NCBI GenBank assembly: GCA_002348095.1
Contig: DDYT01000012.1
Span: forward strand, 1-34,501
Length of the DNA stretch: 34,501 nucleotides
Source of the DNA: Erysipelotrichaceae bacterium UBA2227
GTDB lineage: Bacteria > Bacillota_I > Bacilli_A > Erysipelotrichales > Erysipelotrichaceae
Direction of reading: 5' to 3'
Part shown: one piece after another, positions 20,725 through 29,007 of the stretch
Numbering within the stretch: position 1 is the first letter of the stretch
Layout of the letters: every line of letters starts with the position of its first letter
Program-made: the position numbers and the translations under genes
Notes under the pieces: generated by a model
Databases searched by the model: none
Told to the model about the DNA's origin: nothing
The model's input: the letters and a program-made list of their open reading frames with translations, nothing else

Positions 20725-21580
20725 AACGATCCATTTTAGGATCCAGCGCATCACGCAGCCCGTCACCCAGCAGATTGAGCGATAAAATCGTGATCATAAT
20801 GGCAATACCCGGATAAATCGACATATGCGGGTAATCACGTATAAACTGACGACCGGCATTGAGCATTGCTCCCCACTCCGGATTGGGGGGTTCGATTCCT
20901 AATCCGATAAACCCCAGTCCGGCTGCGGCTAAAATTGCACCGGCAACACCTAAAGTCGACTGAACGATGACCGGTGCCAGTGTGTTTGGAATGATATGTC
21001 TTAACAGTATGATGTGCTTTTTTGTCCCCAACGCTCGGGCGGCTTCAATGAACTGCAGTTCCTTGATAGACAAAACACTTGCCCTCATGACACGTGCATA
21101 CGACGGGATCGATCCGATGCCAACGGCAATCATCACATTTCGCAGGCCGCCGCCCAGCGTTACGGATATGGAAATGGCGAGCAAAATCGACGGAATCGAG
21201 ATCAGTACATCAACAAACCGCATAACGATCGTATCAAGATATCCTCCGAAATATCCGGCAATGGCTCCCAAACCTCCCCCAATGACCAATGCAATCGATA
21301 CGGAAATAACACCGACCATCAGTGATATACGCGTACCGTAAACGACTCTGGAGAAAATGTCCCGGCCAAAGTTGTCAGTTCCGAAAAAATTGACAGCGTT
21401 TGGCATCAGAAACGTAGCATCCAGGTTTTGTTCCCTAAAAGTAAATGGTGCAATCTGATCTGCAAACACTGCCACCAGAATCAGTGCGATCAGTACGATC
21501 AGGCCAATAAGTGAAGACCGGTTCCTGATCAGTCGGCGAAACGCACTTTTCCACGGTCCTTCCTGAACTTCATGTCTCAT
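20723..21580 (-). CDS. Peptide ABC transporter permease, OppC/DppC type
   Basis: 285 residues. A cytoplasmic N-terminus (SAFRRLIRNRSSLIGLIVL, the OppC N-terminal domain) leads into six membrane segments of the BPD-transp-1 fold. The motif that contacts the ATPase is EAARALGTKKHIILLRHIIPNT at about 180-201, and the GADNFGRDIFSRV-like element (FGTDNFGRDIFSRVVYGTR) is typical of the family. It forms the importer's membrane channel with the OppB-type protein. GGAGGTGG precedes the ATG; the OppB stop is 11 bp upstream. It is the last gene, immediately followed by a terminator, so the operon has no ATP-binding subunits. Confidence 0.95.
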   Translation of the reverse strand: MRHEVQEGPWKSAFRRLIRNRSSLIGLIVLIALILVAVFADQIAPFTFREQNLDATFLMPNAVNFFGTDNFGRDIFSRVVYGTRISLMVGVISVSIALVIGGGLGAIAGYFGGYLDTIVMRFVDVLISIPSILLAISISVTLGGGLRNVMIAVGIGSIPSYARVMRASVLSIKELQFIEAARALGTKKHIILLRHIIPNTLAPVIVQSTLGVAGAILAAAGLGFIGLGIEPPNPEWGAMLNAGRQFIRDYPHMSIYPGIAIMITILSLNLLGDGLRDALDPKMDR

Positions 21581-21591
21581 GGTTCCACCTC

Positions 21592-22521
21592 CTATTTGTA
21601 CTGCGAACGTATCCGCGGATCCAGATACGCATAGAGTACATCCACAAACAGATTGATTAAACTAAATGTCAATGCAATAAGCAATACACCGCCTTGAATG
21701 ATCATCATGTCTTTGGTTCGGATGGAATTGACGATCAACCGGCCTAAACCCGGGATTCCGAAAATCGATTCGGTCAGAACCGCCCCGCCCAATAAAAATC
21801 CGAATTGCAGACCGATGATGGTCACGATTGGAATCAACGCATTTTTCAAAGCATGCCGTAAAACGACCACCCGCTCTTTTAATCCTTTGGATCTTGCCGT
21901 TCGGACATAATCCTGTCGGTACACTTCCAGCATTTGCGATCGTGTCATCCGGGCGATGATCGCCGCAGAACCGGAACCAAGTGTCAGCGATGGCAGGATC
22001 ATCTGCTGCCATGTATTGAAACCTGAAGAAGGCAGCCACTGTAAACTCAATGAGAAAATCAGAATCAGAAGAATGCCCTGCCAAAAAATCGGCATAGAGA
22101 CGCCCAGCAGAGAAAAGAACATGGTAACGTTGTCGATCCATTTATTCTGATGTGTCGCGGCAATGACTCCGGCCGGAATGCCAATGGAAATCGCAACCAT
22201 GACGGCCAACGCAGCCAGTTTGACAGTATTGGGAAACTGTCCGATGATCTCATTAAAGACCAACCGGCGTGTCACATATGATCGGCCAAAATCCAGTTTC
22301 GTGACCACATTGAAAACATATCTTCCGTATTGTACCAAAAACGGATCATTCAGTCCCATTTCCAGGCGCAATGCTTCAAGTGCTTCCGGTGGAGCTGATT
22401 CGCCAAGAATAATCATTGCCGGATCACCGGGTGTAAAATGGATCAGACTGAAAACGATAAAAGACACACCGAGCAAAACCGGAATCAGTAAAAGCACCCT
22501 TCTTACGATATATCGAATCAT
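21592..22521 (-). CDS. Peptide ABC transporter permease, OppB/DppB type
   Basis: 309 residues, a full-length OppB/DppB: first membrane segment at about 9-30, the periplasm-side HFTPGDPAMIILG motif, then five more segments. The ATPase-coupling motif is VRTARSKGLKERVVVLRHALKNALIP at about 205-230, and the family ending LLIALTFSLINLFVDVLYAYLDPRIR is intact. AAAGGAG lies before the ATG at 22521. It follows the binding-protein gene after a strong intercistronic hairpin and precedes OppC by 11 bp. The substrate (peptide, nickel or other) cannot be decided from permeases. Confidence 0.95.
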   Translation of the reverse strand: MIRYIVRRVLLLIPVLLGVSFIVFSLIHFTPGDPAMIILGESAPPEALEALRLEMGLNDPFLVQYGRYVFNVVTKLDFGRSYVTRRLVFNEIIGQFPNTVKLAALAVMVAISIGIPAGVIAATHQNKWIDNVTMFFSLLGVSMPIFWQGILLILIFSLSLQWLPSSGFNTWQQMILPSLTLGSGSAAIIARMTRSQMLEVYRQDYVRTARSKGLKERVVVLRHALKNALIPIVTIIGLQFGFLLGGAVLTESIFGIPGLGRLIVNSIRTKDMMIIQGGVLLIALTFSLINLFVDVLYAYLDPRIRSQYK

Positions 22522-22541
22522 TCTGTATCTCCTTTAGCGAA

Positions 22542-22569
22542 AATCAAGGCTCGCGAACGAACCTTGATT
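22542..22569 (-). other. Intercistronic hairpin between binding-protein and permease genes
   Basis: AATCAAGG-TTCG-TTCG-CGAG-CCTTGATT on the minus strand forms a 12-bp stem (one G-U) with a TTCG loop, and is not followed by a T-run. Such hairpins commonly protect the upstream binding-protein mRNA so that it is made in excess over the permeases. Confidence 0.7.
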
Positions 22570-22579
22570 CAATTATACA

Positions 22580-24091
22580 TTACTTATTAAATGTAACATC
22601 CACGAGTTTATGATGTCCTGCCGGATGCTGTACGAATCCGACAACATTAGCACGAGTACCCGCAATATTCTCACCGGTCCAAGTGAAGATCCACGGGGCA
22701 TCATCACGGATGATTTGCTGTGCCTCTTTGTAAGCAGCTAAGCGTGCATTTGCATCAATCGTCGTACGACCGATGTTCAGCAGTTCATCGACACGCGCAT
22801 TTGCATAGAACGTACGGTTACCTGCGGTTCCTTTGGCCGAACTGTGAAACAAAGCAAACAAGCCATAGTCAGCGTCCGCAGTAACGGTTGTCCAACCTAA
22901 GATGAACATGTCGTGCAAGCCGGCCGCTGTATCAGCTAAGTACTTACTCCACTCAACGACCTCAATTTTAACTTCGATACCGATTGCTGCAAGTTGCTCC
23001 TGAACGATCTCAGCAATATCCACGCGCGCTTGGTTTTCGTTTGTCCACAGCGTCGTCGTAAAGCCATTCGGGAATCCTGCGTCAGCAAGCAGTTGCTTCG
23101 CACGATCAACATTTTTGGCATATTCAACCAAATCAAGATTAGCTCCAAATACATTCGGGCCCAACGGACCTTTTGCCGGAGCTCCGACACCCAAGTAAAC
23201 AGCGTTGACTACAGCGTTCATATCAAGCGCATAGTTGATGGCCTGACGTACCCGAACATCATTGAACGGAGCCTTTTCAACATTGAATCCGATATAGGTC
23301 GTTGAAAGGTTCGCGCCACGCAGCAGCTTCAGTTCAGAATTTCCAGAAACACGGCTGACGTCTGATGCCTGAATATCGTAAGCTATATCCAACTCGCCGG
23401 TTTCCAGCTGAATGGTACGTACGGTATTATCAGTAACGATTTTGAATGTTACATCCTTTACTTTCGCCTTTGTACCATGATAATCATCATTTCTTGTCAG
23501 AACGATACTGTCAAGTTTCGTCCAACTGACAAATTTAAACGGTCCGGTCCCTACAGGGTTTAGTCCATAGTTTTCACCGCCATCGGTAACAGCTTTCTCA
23601 TTAAGAATTGACATAGCCGGATGCGCCAAATGCGTCAGCAACGGTGCAAACGGTTGTTTGGTTTTAATCGTTAACAAGTAGTCACTGACCACATTGACAG
23701 ATTCGATCTGGCCGACGATGTGACCAATGAAAGCAGATTTAAGTGCACGATCGATGGTGAATTTTACATCCGAAGCCTTCAGTACTTCGCCATTGTGGAA
23801 TTTTACTCCCTGTTTCAATGTAAACTCAAAGGTCAAATCATCGACTTGACGCCAAGAGGTTGCCAATCCGGGCACCAGTTGGAGGTCTTCGGTTTGAACG
23901 ATCAGCGTTTCATAAATCTGGCGTCCTACCCGTGAAGACGGCTGGTCGTTGGTTGCATGGGGATCCAGAGAAACGGCATCGCCGCCCATACCGACAACCA
24001 ACGTGTCCTTAACCTGCGGTGCTGCGGGTTGGCAGCCGGTGAGGAAAAGGAACATGATACTGATTAAAGCAATAATGTGTTTGAATTTCAT
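22580..24091 (-). CDS. Extracellular solute-binding lipoprotein, family 5 (DppA/OppA type)
   Basis: 503 residues. A lipoprotein signal peptide ends in the lipobox LTGC with Cys20 as the lipid-bearing residue. The SBP_bac_5 fold follows, with the typical start DTLVVGMGGDAVSLDPHATND, the ASDVKFTIDRAL motif, GTGPFKFVSW, and the RVRQAINYALDMNAVVNAVY segment. It captures peptides or related ligands outside the membrane and delivers them to the two permeases. AAGGAGG precedes the ATG, and a consensus promoter stands 34 bp upstream. No ATPase gene is present in the operon, so the transporter must borrow ATPases from elsewhere or from another locus. The exact ligand is unknown; 503 residues is nearer DppA than OppA size. 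Confidence 0.95.
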   Translation of the reverse strand: MKFKHIIALISIMFLFLTGCQPAAPQVKDTLVVGMGGDAVSLDPHATNDQPSSRVGRQIYETLIVQTEDLQLVPGLATSWRQVDDLTFEFTLKQGVKFHNGEVLKASDVKFTIDRALKSAFIGHIVGQIESVNVVSDYLLTIKTKQPFAPLLTHLAHPAMSILNEKAVTDGGENYGLNPVGTGPFKFVSWTKLDSIVLTRNDDYHGTKAKVKDVTFKIVTDNTVRTIQLETGELDIAYDIQASDVSRVSGNSELKLLRGANLSTTYIGFNVEKAPFNDVRVRQAINYALDMNAVVNAVYLGVGAPAKGPLGPNVFGANLDLVEYAKNVDRAKQLLADAGFPNGFTTTLWTNENQARVDIAEIVQEQLAAIGIEVKIEVVEWSKYLADTAAGLHDMFILGWTTVTADADYGLFALFHSSAKGTAGNRTFYANARVDELLNIGRTTIDANARLAAYKEAQQIIRDDAPWIFTWTGENIAGTRANVVGFVQHPAGHHKLVDVTFNK

Positions 24092-24124
24092 TTCATTCCT
24101 CCTTCAAAACCATTGGTTTGTTAC

Positions 24125-24153
24125 ACTATACCGAAATATGTAAATGTTGTCAA
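24125..24153 (-). promoter_or_regulatory. Strong sigma-A promoter of the peptide-transporter operon
   Basis: Minus strand TTGACA (24148-24153), 17 bp, TATAGT (24125-24130). The 80 bp upstream is very AT-rich and contains AAAATATTT twice (about 24154-24220), which could act as an UP element or regulator site. Confidence 0.85.
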
Positions 24154-24277
24154 TGCAAATATTTTCATTATTTCACATAATATTCATATTTATACATATT
24201 TTGTAAATATTTTCAGTTAATACGTGTTTTCCATCAACACATGATGGTAAACAAACATTGTTGAAAAATCACTACAA

Positions 24278-24313
24278 CTTTTAAGAAATTAAAAGAAGTG
24301 CAGTGCACTTCTT
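24278..24313 (-). terminator. Terminator of the tex-GNAT transcript
   Basis: AAGAAGTG-CACTG-CACTTCTT followed on the minus strand by TTAATTTCTT, starting in the stop codon of the acetyltransferase gene. A second AT hairpin CTTTTAA-TTTC-TTAAAAG (24278-24295) overlaps the far end. Confidence 0.75.
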
Positions 24314-24839
24314 ACTTTAACGATTTTTTTAAACCGATGACCGGAAACTTAATATCTCCGTAGAGTCCGAGAATCTCTTTGTATCCGCAAGAAACCCAGA
24401 ATTTAAACGCCTGACGGTTGTTCATCGAGAGTGCCAGAGCCAATGACTGAAAACCGTTTGCACGACAGAAACACGCAATTTCATTTTCAATCCTCTGACC
24501 AAATCCCCGGCCTCGGATCGGTATATCCAGAAGAAACAGACTGATCCATGCCGTATTATCCAACGGATAGCCGTCATACAGATCAAAAAGCCCTACGATT
24601 TCACCACCCAAACGAACGGCATATAAAGCATAATTCTCCTTGGTGGCATGTTTGATCGGCGGCAAATCTCCATAAAGCAGACATTGACGGATATGATCGT
24701 AAGCAAGCATATCATTTTCAAAAAAGCTTTTCTCGATCCATTCATTACAAATACGTTGCAACGAAACCTCATCATCCTCATTTGCCAGCTGAATGTTGAA
24801 ACTGTCCTCACAATCAACTTTCAATTCTTTTATTCTCAT
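24312..24839 (-). CDS. GNAT-family N-acetyltransferase
   Basis: 175 residues with a GNAT fold. The acetyl-CoA loop is PIRGRGFGQRIENEI (R/Q-x-x-G-x-G/A form), preceded by AWISLFLLD (beta-4) and followed by the C-terminal NNRQAFKFWVSCGYKE, in which the N-x-x-A-x-x-F-(Y/W)-x-x-x-G-(F/Y) signature is clear. The acceptor is unknown; many such proteins modify small molecules or protein N-termini. The ATG follows the tex TAG by five bases and shares the GGAG near the tex end as its ribosome site, so it is probably coupled to tex. A terminator follows immediately. Confidence 0.85.
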   Translation of the reverse strand: MRIKELKVDCEDSFNIQLANEDDEVSLQRICNEWIEKSFFENDMLAYDHIRQCLLYGDLPPIKHATKENYALYAVRLGGEIVGLFDLYDGYPLDNTAWISLFLLDIPIRGRGFGQRIENEIACFCRANGFQSLALALSMNNRQAFKFWVSCGYKEILGLYGDIKFPVIGLKKSLK

Positions 24840-24844
24840 ATTTA

Positions 24845-26983
24845 CTATTCTCCGATCAGCGATAATTGCACTTTATTGCGAATCAAGTCAATTCCGATGA
24901 CTGTAACCGTAACGATATCCCCAATTGATATTACATCCAGCGGATGTTTGACCCGTTGCTTACTCAGTTTTGAGATATGTACCAGACCGTCATTCTTCAG
25001 ACCGATATCCACGAACGCACCAAAATCGACGATGTTTCGGACAACGCCTTCCAGCTTCATCCCCTCTTTTAAATCATTCAGGGACAGAACATCTTTCCTT
25101 AGCAATGGCCCGTTATACTGGTCACGATAATCCCGTTGCGGTGAAAGTAAGTCAGCGATGATGTCTGTCAAGGTATACTCGTCCGTATTCAACAGTTTGG
25201 CCATTTGCGTTATGTTCAAACTTTTCAGCTGGGCAATCCGCTTATGATCGTCCGCTTTGTATAGCTTCAACTCCGTTAACAACTGATCAACAATGGGATA
25301 ACTCTCCGGATGGATCGCTGTTTCATCGAGCCAGTTCTTCCCTGCTTTTATTCGTAAAAAGCCTGCTGACTGAACAAAGGCTTTTTCGCCAATCGACTTT
25401 ACTTTCAATAACTGCATACGGTCTGAAAAACGTCCGTGATTATCACGATATTCAACGATATTTTTAGCCATTGCTTTGTTTAGCCCTGAAATATGCGTCA
25501 GCAGCTCCTGGGAAGCTGTGTTTAAATCTACCCCAACCCGATTGACAGTCTTGGAAACGGTGAAGTCCAGCCGTTCTTTCAGTCTGCTCGGTGGCAGATC
25601 ATGCTGATACTGACCGACGCCGATCGACTGCGGATCGATCTTAATCAGTTCTGCCAGCGGATCCAGGATACGCCGGGCAATTGAAATCGCGGAACGCTGC
25701 TCCACTAACAAATCCGGAAACTCAGCCTTCGCCAGGGGAGATGCTGAATAGACTGAAGCGCCAGCTTCGGAAACGATCGTATACTGAACACTCAGATTAT
25801 CAGCAGAAATAAATTCGGAGATCAGCGACTCCGTTTCCCTTGAAGCCGTCCCGTTTCCGATAGCAATTACATCGATCGGATATTTTTGGCAAAGTTCACG
25901 CAAAACATCCATCGATTTTGAATGTTCATTGTGTGGCTGATGCGGATAGATTGCTCTGATATCCAGTACTTTTCCGGTCTGATCGATGACAGCCAGTTTA
26001 CATCCCGTACGATATGCCGGATCAACACCTAAGATCATCTTGTCCTTTAACGGCGGAACAACAAGCAGACGTTCAAGGTTTCTTGCAAAAACGTCAATCG
26101 ACTGCTCATGGGCTTTTTCTGTCAGTATGTTACGGATTTCTCTTTCTATCGAAGGGAAAGCCAGACGCTTACATCCGTCTTTGACTGCATCAGCTACAGC
26201 GGAAGCTGTAATGCTGTTTCGGTTTTTTATAACCTTAGAAATGATTCTTTCCATGACCGTGTCCTGATCAAACTGCAAGCTGACATTAAGGATTTTTTCC
26301 TCTTCCCCTCGATTGAGGGCCATGATCCGATGTGAAGCGATCGAAGAGATCCGTTCGCTGTAATCGTAATACATCCGGTAAGTCTGCTGTTGATCCACGG
26401 CGCCTTTCTTCATTTTACTGACCAAAGCCCCCTGCTTTAGCATCGTAAAGCGAATAGACTTGCGAAACTCCGGATCATCAGATACAGATTCAGCAACGAT
26501 ATGCTGAGCTCCGGCAATTGCATCGATAACCGTTTCTACTTTTTCGTTGAGATACGATTTTGCCTTTTCTTTTACGTCTCCTTCCATCGGAAAACCCATC
26601 ATCCAGTCTGCGAACCCCTGTAATCCGTTAGCGATAGCTTCAGAAGCACGGGTTTTCCTTTTTTGCTGATACGGACGATAAATATCTTCCACTTCGGACA
26701 GTTGTGAACAGTCATCGACCGCCCTTATGATTTCATCTGTCAGTTTCCCCTGCTGTTCGATCAGTCGTAACACATCCTCTTTACGCTTAGCAAGATTTTT
26801 CTGATATAGATAGTGCTCGGATATCGAGCGGATCTGTTCTTCATCCAAGCCTTTGGTAGCTTCTTTACGATAACGCGCGATAAAAGGGACCGTGTTTCCC
26901 TCTTCAAGTAAATCAAGTGTGCTTCTGACCTGACTGACACTGATATTCAATTGCTCTGCAATCCATTGATAATGTCTATCCAT
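24845..26983 (-). CDS. tex: Tex family RNA-binding transcription accessory protein
   Basis: 712 residues, near the usual 710-780. The N-terminal helical domain (VSQVRSTLDLLEEGNTVPFIARYRKEATKGLDE) is followed by a YqgF-like RNase H fold (ILGVDPAYRTGCKLAVID), two helix-hairpin-helix motifs (VNRVGVDLNTASQELLTHISGLNKAMAKNIVEYRD) and a C-terminal S1 domain (LEGVVRNIVDFGAFVDIGLKNDGLVHISKLS). Tex associates with RNA and the transcription machinery and affects expression of several genes; its precise role is not settled. The ATG at 26983 has AAAGGTGG upstream; a GTG three codons earlier overlaps that site. Preceded by a good promoter. Confidence 0.96.
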   Translation of the reverse strand: MDRHYQWIAEQLNISVSQVRSTLDLLEEGNTVPFIARYRKEATKGLDEEQIRSISEHYLYQKNLAKRKEDVLRLIEQQGKLTDEIIRAVDDCSQLSEVEDIYRPYQQKRKTRASEAIANGLQGFADWMMGFPMEGDVKEKAKSYLNEKVETVIDAIAGAQHIVAESVSDDPEFRKSIRFTMLKQGALVSKMKKGAVDQQQTYRMYYDYSERISSIASHRIMALNRGEEEKILNVSLQFDQDTVMERIISKVIKNRNSITASAVADAVKDGCKRLAFPSIEREIRNILTEKAHEQSIDVFARNLERLLVVPPLKDKMILGVDPAYRTGCKLAVIDQTGKVLDIRAIYPHQPHNEHSKSMDVLRELCQKYPIDVIAIGNGTASRETESLISEFISADNLSVQYTIVSEAGASVYSASPLAKAEFPDLLVEQRSAISIARRILDPLAELIKIDPQSIGVGQYQHDLPPSRLKERLDFTVSKTVNRVGVDLNTASQELLTHISGLNKAMAKNIVEYRDNHGRFSDRMQLLKVKSIGEKAFVQSAGFLRIKAGKNWLDETAIHPESYPIVDQLLTELKLYKADDHKRIAQLKSLNITQMAKLLNTDEYTLTDIIADLLSPQRDYRDQYNGPLLRKDVLSLNDLKEGMKLEGVVRNIVDFGAFVDIGLKNDGLVHISKLSKQRVKHPLDVISIGDIVTVTVIGIDLIRNKVQLSLIGE

Positions 26984-27006
26984 AAAATCCACCTTTCAGC
27001 TCTATC

Positions 27007-27035
27007 ATCATACCCAATAAACACCACTACGTCAA
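27007..27035 (-). promoter_or_regulatory. Sigma-A promoter of tex
   Basis: Minus strand TTGACG (27030-27035), 17 bp, TATGAT (27007-27012), 24 bp upstream of the tex start, directly after the terminator of the surface-protein operon. Confidence 0.8.
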
Positions 27036-27058
27036 AGAAAAATGCCGCTATGCGGCAC
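27036..27058 (-). terminator. Rho-independent terminator of the cohesin/dockerin operon
   Basis: GTGCCGC-ATA-GCGGCAT followed by TTTTC on the minus strand; the stem spans the TAG stop of the cohesin-like gene. Confidence 0.88.
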
Positions 27059-28994
27059 TTTCGTTTTTCCTGACGAGTCGGCGTTTTAATGCCTTAACTT
27101 TGAATGACAATGAAATGACAAACATCAGCATAATCAGTAACACAAATGCAATTATGCCAATCAGGATCAATGCGGTTGAATCCAGCAAAGTTGCCTTTAC
27201 CGGCGTTAATACATACACAGAGGCATGTGCTAACTCAACCGATACGAAACCATCTTTAACGATGAGTTCTTGTGACTGATCGACGAGTTTGTTATTGTCT
27301 TCATCATAATAATAGAGATACAAAACGTTTCCGTCATTATAATGTGATGCCACATTGACGCTCAATGTGATACCATCTGCAATCGTGCCGGAGTGAGCCA
27401 GGTCCAAAAGGATCGACTCCCGATAATTGAGCAGTTTTCGGATTTCATCACGCTTGAGCGACTGCATCCGAACTTCAAAATCAAACCAATCACTTTCTTT
27501 AGCTTTTTCTCCTGAAAAATGCCAGCGATAAATCGTTTCATTCATTCCGTTACGAACGCTGAACGTATATTGCTTGTCGGCAGATATCAGCGAAGCCCAT
27601 ATCTCCTTCGACAACCCCTTGGGATCTGACGAAAAAATCTCAACATTTCCTGCTTCGATCTTTGGAAGTAAATCAAGGATCCGACCGATAGCCACCACAG
27701 GATTATCGCCTTGACGATTGACGGTAATCTTATATATGCGTTCATCCGCGCTTTCACTGTACACCTTGATCAGAATCTCGTTAGCTCCAACAATCAATTC
27801 ATTTTCCTTACTGACCACAGCCGATGCTTTCGGATCGTTCAACTCAAAAGCCAACTCCACATTCTCAATCCAGTTTTCGACATCAATCTCATACTCAAGC
27901 TGATCTGCGTCAAATGTAAACGGATAATCTTTTACGGATAATGATTTCAATTTATTGTCTCTGGAAAGATCACCGGCGATCCCTGCAACATCTCTTCGTA
28001 CAACATTGACCGAATAAGTTTTTGTGGTCATATTTTCCGCTGTGACCACGATGTTAAAGACATTACTGTAAATTTTTAAAGACTTCGTTCCGCCACCCGC
28101 AACTTTTGCTTTTTCATCTTCTGCCTGTGCTGAAATATTGACCGATGTAACCGAATGATCAACGATAAGCGTGTAGGTCAGTTTGTCTTTGTTAAATATC
28201 AGATCGTAACCTTCCACCGTCAGTGACTGCAAGTTATTATTTGTATTTCGATAATCATTTTTCGTTACTGAAACCGTGTACGTTTTCCTTGCTCCGCTTT
28301 CTGCAGTGACAACAATATCAAAACTGTTCACTCCATAGCGTAAAGTCTTACTGCCCGTTCCGGTGACCGTTGCCTTGCTGTCAGAAGGTGTGGCTGATAT
28401 CACGATCGTGTCTGCATCGGTATTCGCAAGATTGTATGAAGTATTTGATGAAGAGAAGGATGGGACAGACTTCCCATCGACAGAAAGTGATGATAAATTA
28501 TTGTTGGTTGACTTAGGCACAACCACATCGACTGTGATACGACTGCCCAGACCCGAGGTTTCCTTAGTCATGTCATAGGTAACCAATACATTGGATATCG
28601 TAATCGTTTGCGGGGTTGTACTGGCAAGAAATGCCGGTTTTGCCTTAAATGTCAGTTTGGCATAATTGAAAGTCCCGGTTTTGGGCGAAGTCGTAGATAC
28701 AACGACCTTCGATCCGACTGATAAAGAATCTCCCCCCTGAAACTCGTTGGTCGCACTGACCAGCGTAAAATATGTAGAACTGTACCCCAGATTGGCTTCA
28801 ATCCCATAAACATTAGATGCATCCGTCATGCTCAGCGTAATCGTAAATGTATTCTCTGCGAATATATTCAGTGAACCATTGGTCGAACCATTGATTCTTG
28901 TCTGATAGGTCGCTGCGAAAACAGATTGCGCAGAAACCGCAATCATTGTTATTAGTAAAGACAGAATTAATACGTTTTTAACTGTTTTTTTCAT
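27048..28994 (-). CDS. Membrane-anchored surface protein with cohesin-like and three cadherin-like domains
   Basis: 648 residues. A signal peptide ends near VFAA (about residue 28). Residues 28-160 resemble a type I cohesin (beta sandwich with FTITLSMTDASNVYGIEANLGYSS and GTFNYAKLTFKAKP). Three cadherin-like beta-sandwich repeats (Pfam Cadherin-like/PF12733 type) follow at about 163-246, 252-335 and 347-427, each opening with NNLSSLSVDG/NNLQSLTVEG/NKLKSLSVKD and closing with (R/K)xYxVxV. A further region (about 430-600) is unassigned. One membrane helix (about 607-630) and a basic tail anchor it. The neighbouring upstream gene encodes a dockerin protein, so this is probably its anchor. ATG at 28994 preceded by AGGAG. 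There is no LPXTG or S-layer motif. Confidence 0.85.
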   Translation of the reverse strand: MKKTVKNVLILSLLITMIAVSAQSVFAATYQTRINGSTNGSLNIFAENTFTITLSMTDASNVYGIEANLGYSSTYFTLVSATNEFQGGDSLSVGSKVVVSTTSPKTGTFNYAKLTFKAKPAFLASTTPQTITISNVLVTYDMTKETSGLGSRITVDVVVPKSTNNNLSSLSVDGKSVPSFSSSNTSYNLANTDADTIVISATPSDSKATVTGTGSKTLRYGVNSFDIVVTAESGARKTYTVSVTKNDYRNTNNNLQSLTVEGYDLIFNKDKLTYTLIVDHSVTSVNISAQAEDEKAKVAGGGTKSLKIYSNVFNIVVTAENMTTKTYSVNVVRRDVAGIAGDLSRDNKLKSLSVKDYPFTFDADQLEYEIDVENWIENVELAFELNDPKASAVVSKENELIVGANEILIKVYSESADERIYKITVNRQGDNPVVAIGRILDLLPKIEAGNVEIFSSDPKGLSKEIWASLISADKQYTFSVRNGMNETIYRWHFSGEKAKESDWFDFEVRMQSLKRDEIRKLLNYRESILLDLAHSGTIADGITLSVNVASHYNDGNVLYLYYYDEDNNKLVDQSQELIVKDGFVSVELAHASVYVLTPVKATLLDSTALILIGIIAFVLLIMLMFVISLSFKVKALKRRLVRKNESAA

Positions 28995-29007
28995 ATAAGC
29001 TCCTTGC

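Noticed and set aside
24154..24240. CodY box before the peptide-transporter operon
   Set aside because: The best candidate (TATTTTCAGTTAATA) has four mismatches to the CodY consensus and lies in very AT-rich sequence.
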